The position numbers were made by a program, and so were the translations under genes. Shown piece after piece: positions 12,701 through 21,521 of a DNA stretch of 64,000 nucleotides; the stretch's first letter is position 1; each line of letters opens with the position of its first letter. The notes below the pieces were generated by a model. It saw only the letters and a program-made list of their open reading frames with translations. It was not told where the DNA came from and did not search any database. The DNA lies in NCBI GenBank assembly GCA_017506865.1, contig JAFCMP010000290.1, positions 930,001 to 994,000 of the forward strand, given 5' to 3'. This DNA is from Tribonema minus (lineage: Eukaryota; Sar; Xanthophyceae; Tribonematales; Tribonemataceae).

Positions 12701-13330
12701 GCTGAGCTGTGGGTGACTTAGAGTCACGTGAGAATGAGCACCCCCGTCGTGGTGCCCCTGCGTTAGACACATGTACGGAGTTGCAATCCTCGGCGCAATA
12801 AAATATGGAAACGCATCAAGCGCGTGAAGCTGTAGTCCGTGCTTCTTCCAGCGTCAGCTAAGAGTACTCGCGCCCCCCTGGTATGCAGGCGGTGTCTGAT
12901 AACCAGAATGAGAGCATGTACATGCACATGCTTTGAGTATCAAAAGCCCCAATGTAGGACGAAGTCAAGTGCACAGGCTACATTTTTGAACTACGCTCAA
13001 AAGGTGGGCCTGGCGAGCGCAGTACTGCTGCAAATACAAGGACTATGCCTGAGTCTGCGCCAGTTGGTTCGTTCACGCATATCGTGCCCACCAACAAGCA
13101 GAGTGGCAAACCAGCCTTCGGATGAAAGAACAGCATCGTGATCACTTGGAGTGCCAGAGGCCTCTGAGTAAGATCAGTAGCGGGCGAAGCAGGATGATTT
13201 CTGCCTGCTGCCTTTCTACACTGCCTCTCGCCAACCCTACCCATCGGTATTGTGTACTTCGAAGTAGTATGAAACCAGTGCCACGCAGTGCCTGCCAAGC
13301 AACTTCAAGTCCCCGCCTTGCTCACATAAT
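9774..13330. other. Intergenic, no gene recognised; contains a diverged ~300-bp duplication
   Basis: No convincing gene. An imperfect direct duplication lies at about 11131-11335 and 11428-11634. A minus-strand open frame at 12978-13298 lies downstream of the protease-like ORF and could be a further exon of it, but I found no motif to support this. Confidence 0.45.
11131..11634 (+). repeat. Imperfect tandem duplication (two units, ~300-bp offset)
   Basis: The sequence from GTGCTGCCGCATGAGA near 11131 is repeated from about 11428. Shared blocks in the same order are GGACCCATCTGA, GATGCCTAT, a block around GCAAG and TCGACGACGGC near the end. Divergence is substantial, with several indels. On the minus strand both units carry similar Cys/His-containing translations, but stops interrupt them and I recognise no family. 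Confidence 0.65.
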
Positions 13331-14476
13331 TCAATCTCGGCCTGTGTGGAGCACTCTTGTTGTAATAAAACAGACCTGGACTGCATTAGATGAAAGTTGA
13401 ACGCTGCAGTGCGTCGACAAGCTCACCTGCTGCGGTTCCTCTGGGCGCATGGGCAAGCCTTGCAGTTGCGGCGGAGACATAAGGAGAAATGTGTCGATGA
13501 CGGGCGCCGACGCAAACGTCGCTTCCTTGTTGACGGTAGATCCGAGCATGAGTCCGAGCAGAGCACCCTCCTGGGTAAGCAGCGGAGCTCCGGGGCAACA
13601 GGGCCCCTCATCATCCAACGCAACCGTGCCCTGGCGGCGTGCCCACGAGATTATCTTCCCCTCGGTAAGCTCGGGTGTGGCATCGCCCTGGTAAGCGACC
13701 ACATATACTAGACATCCAATCAAGCCAGCGTCGAAAGGCATTGGCGCCGGCAGGGCGGGAACGCCCTGTTGGCACCGGAAAACGACAGCGTCCACATCCA
13801 TGAAGGTCCCTCTCTTGACCTCGACCAGATCCACGGGCTTCCCCTGCACCACAGCTTGATACGTCATCATTTGGTTGGGGTAGAAGAGGTGTGCGACGGA
13901 GAGCACATGGTTGCCCTCCTTCTCTCCGCCGCCCAAATAGAGGATCCCATTGGACCTCGCGCAGGGATCGTTGGAGCTGTTGAAAGCTACAATAGGCGTC
14001 ACCAGGGTTTTGACCCGCTCTGTGATAAACTGCCTACGAGCTTGCTCAGAGTAGACACGATGTCTATCCAGCATGATGGGCGTCATAGCCTCGCTCTCTC
14101 CCTTGTATACTAGTATGTTATGTACCCTTTTATTCTCACAACACCTACTGCAACTCTGCGTGACTCTCCACGATGAATGAGGTCGTTGTGAGCACTGCAG
14201 GGCTGCGACAGCGGTGTGCAAACACGTTAAGCATGGATGTAGCGCGGTCTCTTGTACAGGTGAAGGATCATCTGCAACCACTTGTCGTGCAGAACTGGAA
14301 TGCGCGCTTCTTTTTGTGTCTCGGCAATAAATTCCTCTGGGACAAGGCGACCTGCTCTTGACGACAGCAAATAGATTCTTCTGGCACGGTCCACCTGCTA
14401 TATGCGGCAGCTCGCCCCCCGCTTTACAGACATCGTACAGCTGCAAGCAAGGCTGTGGGAAACAGAGGGAGGCCAT
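13331..14476 (-). CDS. Trypsin-like peptidase-like protein, probable inactive homologue
   Basis: The open frame runs 381 codons from 14476. The convincing part starts about residue 131 (ATG at 14086). Family signs are a His-loop LSVAH near residue 195, an Asp-type motif DVDAVVF at about 227-233, and a C-terminal GAPLL..EGALLGLMLG that resembles the GDSGGPL..G.LvGi region of chymotrypsin-fold (S1/Deg-like) peptidases. At the nucleophile position the sequence reads PCCPGAP, so no Ser precedes the GxP; a neighbouring Cys could conceivably substitute. A possible donor (cag|gtgagc, intron from 13426) follows residue 350, so the last 31 codons may be intron. The first ~110 residues overlap palindrome sequence and are doubtful. 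Protease-like fragments also lie in the adjacent palindrome. It may be a pseudoprotease gene or a decaying copy. Confidence 0.5.
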   Translation of the reverse strand: MASLCFPQPCLQLYDVCKAGGELPHIAGGPCQKNLFAVVKSRSPCPRGIYCRDTKRSAHSSSARQVVADDPSPVQETALHPCLTCLHTAVAALQCSQRPHSSWRVTQSCSRCCENKRVHNILVYKGESEAMTPIMLDRHRVYSEQARRQFITERVKTLVTPIVAFNSSNDPCARSNGILYLGGGEKEGNHVLSVAHLFYPNQMMTYQAVVQGKPVDLVEVKRGTFMDVDAVVFRCQQGVPALPAPMPFDAGLIGCLVYVVAYQGDATPELTEGKIISWARRQGTVALDDEGPCCPGAPLLTQEGALLGLMLGSTVNKEATFASAPVIDTFLLMSPPQLQGLPMRPEEPQQVSLSTHCSVQLSSNAVQVCFITTRVLHTGRD

Positions 14477-14896
14477 GTTGCTTAGCCTGGTCCGAATGGC
14501 CAGCTCAGGCGTATGTAGGACTTCTGACCCCGATTAATCTGGTCCTCTTCAGCTTCGGGCTCGCGCAGCCCTCAAGTGGCGACATCCCGCTGCCGATGTT
14601 GCTTACTTTGGCGCGCATCTTCATTTTTGACTTGTATGCGAATACGCCGACCATGGTCACCAATTTTTGCCGCGCCGAAGGGAAGCGGCATCGGCAGCGG
14701 GATGTTGCCGCTCAAGGGCCGCGAGAGCTCGAGTAGGACCAAGTCGGCGTTAAAGTCCGTATGCCTGTCAGTGAGCTGGCCATTCAGACCGGCGACATGC
14801 CATTGGGTGACTCCCTCTTTTTCCTCACAGGCTTGCTTGCAGCTGTACGGCATCTCTAAACGGAGGGCAAGCTGCCACATAGCAGGTGGCACCATG
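14385..14896. repeat. Large palindrome made of trypsin-like gene fragments
   Basis: The left arm (about 14385-14622) and the right arm (about 14675-14896) are reverse complements with moderate divergence and small indels, around a ~50-bp centre. Shared blocks include CAGCTGCAAGCAAG, GAATGGCCAGCTCA and CATCCCGCTGCCGATG. Read toward the centre, each arm encodes protease-like sequence; the right arm on the minus strand gives DFNADLVLLELSRPL, an S1-type Asp-region motif. The left arm has frame damage. Confidence 0.85.
14572..14895 (-). pseudogene. Trypsin-like peptidase fragment (palindrome right arm)
   Basis: The 107-codon open frame includes ADLVLLELSRPLSGN, which fits the DxALLxL Asp-segment of S1-fold peptidases. 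No His motif or Ser motif is present, and the frame enters the palindrome centre. It is a fragment, probably not a functional gene. Confidence 0.5.
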
Positions 14897-17800
14897 TCAG
14901 TCGAGTATATGCGCTGTTGTCAAGTCTGAGAGCAGGTTGTTTTGTCTCAGGAGTTTCAGTTGATTGCTGAGAAAAAAGCCAGCAAAGTATCCGTGGACTT
15001 TTATGATATATTTCATCAGTCAAAGCAGTATTTGGTGCGTACTATTCGCGCATTGCTACAGAAGTTGTAGCAAGCGGTGGCTGGGGGGGGGGAAGGGGGG
15101 ATGGCCCAAGCCGCCACTTGCCCACCCTGACGGGGCGGTAGTTGAAATGCCAGCACCTGCAGCCTGAGCAGACTGAGTCAACTAGGGATCCATCCACATA
15201 TTTGCATGTGTTGTGCACACCAGGCAGGCGCTGTCCAGCAGGTGTGCCTGCAGGCACTGATGATTAGGTGCAACCTTACATCAGGCACAAATTGAGTAGC
15301 GGTAAAGTACAAGTCTACGAGTGCACAGATGCAACTCTAGCATGAAGTGCATGTGGCAGTTGCATGGTGTGCTATTTTGTACATTGACAGGAGGACCTGC
15401 AGCACAGCTGTGGACACGACAGCATGGTCAGATTTGCAGCAGCACGTGCTCTAACACTGCATTTGGGTGTGCTGCCGTAGCGAATGACGTGTCAATGACT
15501 GGTGTGTGCATGCAAGCAGAGCAGTCTGAGAGTCTTCTTCGCTTTGTGATTGTGCTTCCTTTCGCAAAGGGATTCAAACGATACGCCAAATCACCGGTGG
15601 TGCACTCTGCGGTTCTGCAATGTTGCTCGTCTTCATGGCTGCACTGCTATGGATACTTAGATTCGAGAACCGCGGTGGTCCAGAATGACGTGTGAATATG
15701 CTCCTGCCCAGGTCATTGTCAGTTTTCCTTACTTACGATTGTAGAATACATGCAGGCTGATCATACCTGGCGAGACGAATGCATGATCGGTCTACCTGGT
15801 GCAAGCACCTTGAAACAATCGTGTAGCCACATGGCATGCCAGTCAACGCAATCTTCAACATTGAATTTTCAGGCATATGCATTGTTTTGTCTGCATCGTA
15901 AGCAACACGCATGTTCACATCAGCCAGAGCGTTGACATAGGTATGCAGACATGTCTGCAGGCAGCTGGCTCACAGACATTGCAGGCTAGCTACACGCAGG
16001 GACTCGGGCATCAATGAATTCATCGTGCTCGCTCTTATCCATTGTGTACTCCATGTTTTGCCCAAGGAACAAAAGCCCATGATTGTAGTGTAGGGTCGCG
16101 CATATGCAAACCTTTGAAAGTGTGATGATAGTTCATCAAGGGTAAAATATCACACCTGTTTTGTGCTCTGTGAGCATTGTGCAAACATGCCGGCGTGCAC
16201 GGATGCCGAACTTACGCAGTAGTCCACACTTGATTCTCACTCAAGCCAGTCCACACTTGATTCTCAATCAAGTCTCGCTTACGCACGTAGGTCAAACGCA
16301 CATCACACGCGCGTGCATATCGCACGCACATTCACGACCATGTATGAAGGGTTTAAATCATGGTGAGATGAAAATATTTCATCTCACCATAATTACAAGT
16401 GCGCCATTTGTATACATCCTCTTGCATACTTGCTGGCAGTTTAAGGACCAACGAACGCCTTTTACTTCTGTGTCTTGCCTTGCGGTCATCTGCATCAATG
16501 ACCTCGCTGACTTCCGCAACGGCCTTCACATGGCCAAACGCATACTTCTGTGCTTTTCCGGTAGCGCATGCTCAACACATGAGCATGTGCAGCCTGACAA
16601 TTGCAGTTGCTCTCAAGACAACCCGGCCTGGTGCTGGCAATCACAGCATGTCAGCTACAGCGCACGACTGCACGTGTCACATGTACAAGAAGACGCCGAG
16701 CGCAAAGCTGTCAACGCAAGAAGGAAATGAGCCGACTCGTTGAGTGTATAGAAGTATATAATACTGTGTTGACCGCCTTATGTCACAAAACCAGTGCATG
16801 CACTGACACCACGTACACCTTCAAGTGCAGAGCTGTACACGCTGTGTGGGGTTCAACTGTGCTTTGGCCTCATGACTTGGCATAGAGTAAGGCACTTGCA
16901 CGTTGATGAGCTCTTTTTTTGAAGTCTTGTTATGCCTCTGTGATTGCCGATGCCATGTTATTATTCATGACTCCCTGTACACCTCATCCCTACAATCACT
17001 TCAACATGAACATCAAATTACTGACCGAAGCAACATCCCGCCTCACTGATAACCTACATGATGCCTTGATGTGAGTCTTCCCTCAGCAGCTTAGCGGACA
17101 GAAAGCTGCCCCGAAGCTATTTGGCTGTAGTGGGCATGATGGCAGCGTCCTTCACAATTGCACCTGAGAAACAGACAAACACAGCGTATGTTACAATCAG
17201 AACAGCATGCTCAGTGGCACATGCGCTACCGGACACTCATGAGGAGGGAGGAGGCTGTGAATGATTTGACTTGAACTGTGAAACTACATGGGCTTTGACG
17301 CCGCGGCGCCAACAGTGACTGGGTTCCACATACCGAATGCGTGAAGCACGCTGATGGGTGAGTTCCTTTCATGAAATGAGTGCATGAAGCACGACATCAT
17401 TTTCTGCCATACTGGAGATCAAGCGGCATCGGCCCCTGCAAGTGTGATCTGACAAAAACGTGCACGTTGTGATTTGCTGCGCATTTGGGTATTTGGGTAT
17501 CGTGCGGCTTGACCACTGACAGCGCATGCAATCGGTACTTTTGTACATCAGTTGACCAGCCTTCTGGCCACGTTGATCTATGCTAGCCCCTGTCCTGCTG
17601 CGCAAGCTTTGGCGACATGCTTGTCCAAGTGTTTGGAAGGAATGCTCACTCACCCGCGGTCTTCTCGGCCTCGCGGAGCGTGCGCGCTCTGCCCCTTGCA
17701 ATTGAAGCGATGTGGCGCGTTGACAACAGGCCCACTAGAAGCAGCAGTCTGCGGTCGGCAGCCATCCCAGCACCGGTGTGTGTGGCTTGCCAAGACCCTC

Positions 17801-18166
17801 TCAAGTGGCGGTTACGGATGTAAGGTTGAAGTTGAAGGGAAAGTTGACTGAGCTGCAGAGAAAGTGTAAACACTTGTGTTCTCTTTTTTGGTACTCCATC
17901 TGGATTGTTTGGCCTACTCCTGTCACACAATCAGGAATGCCACTTCAGGTGGTTCTGGCAGTGCAGGCATTGCACTGTGACAGAGCTGGCGGCCAATTCG
18001 CCTTTCACCAGCCTGACATACTGCCATGATGTGAAGAAGCCCCAGAGGAAGGCTCGCAAAGAAAAACAATGCTTACACACCTTGCTGAGAGAGCCAGTAG
18101 TTATGTCACAAGCTTTGAAGAACAGCAAGTCTGCTGCTGAGCAGGCAAAGGATGGTCAGCCACCTG
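14897..18166. other. Intergenic, no gene recognised
   Basis: No supported gene. It contains two G runs at about 15084-15102, an imperfect 29-bp tandem repeat (about 16222-16273) and a strong hairpin (16360-16390). Plus-strand frames at 17552-18166 contain isolated CxxC pairs and a Lys-rich stretch (KKPQRKARKEKQ) that might be remnants of a zinc-finger gene, but they cannot be joined. Confidence 0.45.
16360..16390. repeat. Perfect 14-bp-arm hairpin with 3-nt loop
   Basis: ATGGTGAGATGAAA is followed by ATA and the exact reverse complement of the arm. Transcribed RNA would fold into a tight stem. It could be a miniature inverted-repeat remnant or a terminator-like structure; there is no adjacent gene to decide. 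Confidence 0.85.
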
Positions 18167-18178
18167 GTGCATCCCCCC
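18167..18178 (+). repeat. Target-site duplication, left copy (full-length element)
   Basis: gtgcatcccccc here matches gtgcatctcccccc at 25429-25442 apart from a T and one C-run difference. Its position at both borders of the element fits a target-site duplication of about 12-14 bp. Confidence 0.7.
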
Positions 18179-18221
18179 TAACCCTAGTCGGAAGGTCAAT
18201 ATCCCGGGGCTGGACTGCCGC

Positions 18222-21200
18222 ATGTGCGACAAGTTCATAGTGCGAGCAAATCCTCGGGCCCCGGGAAAGAATTGCCCAGCGGCACACGCATGTGCACACC
18301 AGCGCACGCGCCACACAGGGAAAGGGAAGCAATTTGCAGAACTGCATGTTCAGCTTTTCCTAGACCACCGACCAATATGCGGCGGCCTGGAGCAGGTCTG
18401 CGATGGGTGCGGCAACCTCTTCATCAGACGCACAGCAGCAAGCGCCACGACACCATCTGGTGATCTAGGGGCCCTGGACCAGTGCGACGTGTGGCGCTGC
18501 GCCGACTGCCTCGCAGGCCCGGTCGCCGCGACAGCATGCACACTGTCAGGCTGTGACCGTGCATCAGGCCATGATCACATTGCTGACATACACACCCGAC
18601 CAACGACATGCGCGGCGGCAGCGGGTGGTGCAGCTGTTGGTGGGGGGAATAGCCTGAAGCCGACAGCCGCGCTGCTCGCCGCCGCTAGCAATTGTGGTCC
18701 CATACGCAAAATCCTCGGATGCGAGCACCTGGGGGTAGACCCCAGGCAAGCCCATGCATCTACGTTGGACGGTGTGGCAGATGCGCCGCTGCCGAGACTG
18801 ACCCGGAGCAGCACAATGGGTGTGCTGCCTGGCGAAAGTCGTGCTAGCGATAGCGGCGCAACGATGTCAAGCAACGATCGTGTGCCCAGCACACCTGGCA
18901 GTGCCGCAGCTGCTGTCGCAGCGGGCGCTCAGTCTAGCGAATGCCCCAGGGACCCGACGGGATCACACTGGCAAGGCTTGCTGGGGGCGGCTGGCGCACT
19001 CGCGCGCAGGGTACGTGCACTGGCCCTTGCCCCCAATCGGGCACGCGTCACGGTGCTCTGCGCTTGGCCGACGGGTACCAAGCTTGGACCCTGCCGCACG
19101 TCACGCCGACTGCATATGCGGCCGGCGGCCAGCGACGCGCCAGCAACACAGACCCTGCTGGGCCGGACTCCCTGCGCACCGCTGGTGAGTCAGATGCATG
19201 ACCTGACGGTCACGTTCAGCTTGCTCTCCCTCCGAGAAGAAGGTAATGACCTGGCAACGGTGTTTGACCAACTCTCCCTTAGGGAACCGGTCGTTGCCAG
19301 GTCGCCTCGCCAGCCAGCCGGGAAACGTGGTGAGTCAGACGTAACGCAGGCTGGTGACAACAGCACCCACGCAACAATGACCGAGACAGCACCTGTCACG
19401 GCTATGGTTGCCAGTGGAAAGCGCAGTCGACGCAGAGGTAAACACAGACGGCGGACGCAGGAGCGACAGGCCCAGTGCGACAATTCTCGTGCACCCCTGG
19501 CACCAGCCACCACACCGCCGAGGGGCGGTGCCTCTGCCCCCTCAGCACCAATATCCGGGCCGGCGAAGGTCACCACCGTGACGGTGGCGACCCGGATACC
19601 CTCAACCGTGTGCCATACAGTCACCGTGGAGGAGCAGCAAGACGCGCTGGCAAAAGCCACCAACTATGGTTTTTCCACTTGGCACACGGGCCCGCAGGCA
19701 CTCCACAAACAGGCGCTTGGGGAAAACACAGCGACGCTAGCGCATGGTGGGAAGCTTCGCCCCGTGAGCAACGTGGGCAACGGCAACTGCCTGATTCATA
19801 CAGCTCTACACGGCATAGGCAGCGTCGCAGTTGAGCACGGACTGCCGGCCCCAGCGCTGGTGATTGCCATGCGAGAGGCACTGCTGGACGGGATGGTGGC
19901 ATACGTCACGCAGGGGGCGGGCAAACAAGGGGCCAGCATGTCATCGATGCGTCAACTGACCGCGCATGCAGCAGCCCAACCTGCGTGTACACGTGAACAA
20001 TTCGACACGTACGGGACACGCGCTCGCTGCCTCGCAATCGAGTACGGCACAAATGAAACGGACAGCGCGGACAGCGGGCACACGCTCCTGCTGCAACGCC
20101 TACAGGAAGAGGGCGTGTGGGGACGGCCCCTCGGTTTGTCTGTGTGGGCCATTGTTGCAGCGGTCTACGCGGTCTCGGTGACGGTGTGGCAGGCCGAGCC
20201 TCAGGCCACTGGCAGCACGCAAAAATCAACAGGGCTGGTGCTGGCACAACTGATGGGGCTGCCAGCGGTATTCGCACCGGCAACTCCAGCTCAGCCTGAC
20301 TGCCATCTGGATGTGCTGTGGACGCCGCCTGGGCTATATACAAATGTGGGACACTTTGAACTGCTTGTCGCCCCTGCGGCAGCTCCGCCCTTGCCAACCA
20401 CTATGACAGCGTCGGCGACCACTCAAGCTGACAGCACCCACATCACGGCTCCGAGTGGGACACAGCCCCGTACTGCGCTGCAGTTGCCACAGCAGCCTGA
20501 GCCACTGAGGTGTCCACTATGCACACTGGCATTTTGGCAGCTTGGTCAGAAAGAGGACAGCAAACAGCGAGGCAAACTGTCAGCTGCGAGCCGCATGGCA
20601 CCGGTAGTGGCCCACTTCAACGGTGGTAGCTGCACGAGGTCGATGCTGAACCCTGAGGCGAGCACATCACACTGTCAGCAAAATCCGGCGGCAGCATACG
20701 CCAAGGGCATCCGGCAGCAGGTTGATCACGACCCATCCGGTGACCGTGCCCCTTCAGGCAGCAGTACCTGCAACACTGGGGCACACCATGCCAAGCGTGT
20801 GCAGGAGATGAGCACCATGTATGCCAGTGGTTGCACGGCAGAAGACTTCCTACGGGCGGTAAGGAAGCTGAGTGCATGCACAGGTGCCTGCGGTCTGGTC
20901 CATATGTCAGCCAGCGCGGGGCAGAGGCAATGCGCGCTGACCTCGCCATGCCACACGTGTCGACGGAATGGAAGCGCCCCCACGCGCGCACGCCCGGCAG
21001 TACCCCCGGGCCAGTCCGAGGGCGGGGGTGCGGGTAGCGACGGCGCGGCCGCGGCGGCGGGGGCTGCCGCAGCGACACCTCCAAAGCCACCGGCGGTGCC
21101 GGCTAGTGGCGCTGCCAACTCAAAGTCCAGCAAGAAACGCCCGGCGGCCACGGCAACCGGCGCGCAACGCCGGCGCCGAACGGCAGCTGTTGCGGCACCG

Positions 21201-21521
21201 CCTGGCAGCGCCGGCAGCCGCACTCACTCTAACAGCCTAAGGCTGCAGGACAGCAGCCCCCCCACGGGACGGCCGTGGGATGGGCGGACATGGACTTGGA
21301 CCCGCCGGACAATGCCGCGTCACCGCCTCCCCCGACCACCACCACCAGTGGCAGGCCCTCAAAGCCCCAGGCACGAGCATCCCTGGCTTGGGACCTCTCG
21401 ACGCCCTCGGTCGTCCACGCACTTGACCAGACCAATGAGGCGGATCTACTGCTGCTACGGTTCACCACGACTGCCAACCCCTTCCGCACTCAGCTGCAGT
21501 GCACCCAGTGGGCACGGCTAG
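18222..21521 (+). CDS. Retrotransposon ORF, 5' part: zinc-finger-like and OTU cysteine-protease-like domain
   Basis: 1,099 codons from the first ATG, but the frame is open upstream to the element border and the first CxxC (CRMC) begins before that ATG, so the start is uncertain. A CDGC ... CADC cluster lies near residues 65-110. The OTU-like domain spans about residues 510-720: NGNCLIHTALHG holds the candidate nucleophile Cys (about 523), and GHFELLV near 710 holds the candidate His. The usual DGNC Asp is Asn here. A second finger-like cluster (CPLC..H..C) follows near 765-800. The last ~90 codons, after the C run at 21257, are out-of-frame sequence overlapping the RT frame. OTU domains in retroelements are thought to process the polyprotein or remove ubiquitin; which applies here is unknown. 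Confidence 0.85.
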   Translation: MCDKFIVRANPRAPGKNCPAAHACAHQRTRHTGKGKQFAELHVQLFLDHRPICGGLEQVCDGCGNLFIRRTAASATTPSGDLGALDQCDVWRCADCLAGPVAATACTLSGCDRASGHDHIADIHTRPTTCAAAAGGAAVGGGNSLKPTAALLAAASNCGPIRKILGCEHLGVDPRQAHASTLDGVADAPLPRLTRSSTMGVLPGESRASDSGATMSSNDRVPSTPGSAAAAVAAGAQSSECPRDPTGSHWQGLLGAAGALARRVRALALAPNRARVTVLCAWPTGTKLGPCRTSRRLHMRPAASDAPATQTLLGRTPCAPLVSQMHDLTVTFSLLSLREEGNDLATVFDQLSLREPVVARSPRQPAGKRGESDVTQAGDNSTHATMTETAPVTAMVASGKRSRRRGKHRRRTQERQAQCDNSRAPLAPATTPPRGGASAPSAPISGPAKVTTVTVATRIPSTVCHTVTVEEQQDALAKATNYGFSTWHTGPQALHKQALGENTATLAHGGKLRPVSNVGNGNCLIHTALHGIGSVAVEHGLPAPALVIAMREALLDGMVAYVTQGAGKQGASMSSMRQLTAHAAAQPACTREQFDTYGTRARCLAIEYGTNETDSADSGHTLLLQRLQEEGVWGRPLGLSVWAIVAAVYAVSVTVWQAEPQATGSTQKSTGLVLAQLMGLPAVFAPATPAQPDCHLDVLWTPPGLYTNVGHFELLVAPAAAPPLPTTMTASATTQADSTHITAPSGTQPRTALQLPQQPEPLRCPLCTLAFWQLGQKEDSKQRGKLSAASRMAPVVAHFNGGSCTRSMLNPEASTSHCQQNPAAAYAKGIRQQVDHDPSGDRAPSGSSTCNTGAHHAKRVQEMSTMYASGCTAEDFLRAVRKLSACTGACGLVHMSASAGQRQCALTSPCHTCRRNGSAPTRARPAVPPGQSEGGGAGSDGAAAAAGAAAATPPKPPAVPASGAANSKSSKKRPAATATGAQRRRRTAAVAAPPGSAGSRTHSNSLRLQDSSPPTGRPWDGRTWTWTRRTMPRHRLPRPPPPVAGPQSPRHEHPWLGTSRRPRSSTHLTRPMRRIYCCYGSPRLPTPSALSCSAPSGHG

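Noticed and set aside
16161..16730. 189-codon plus-strand ORF
   Set aside because: It contains a tandem repeat and a perfect hairpin, with irregular His/Cys-rich composition and no family motif.
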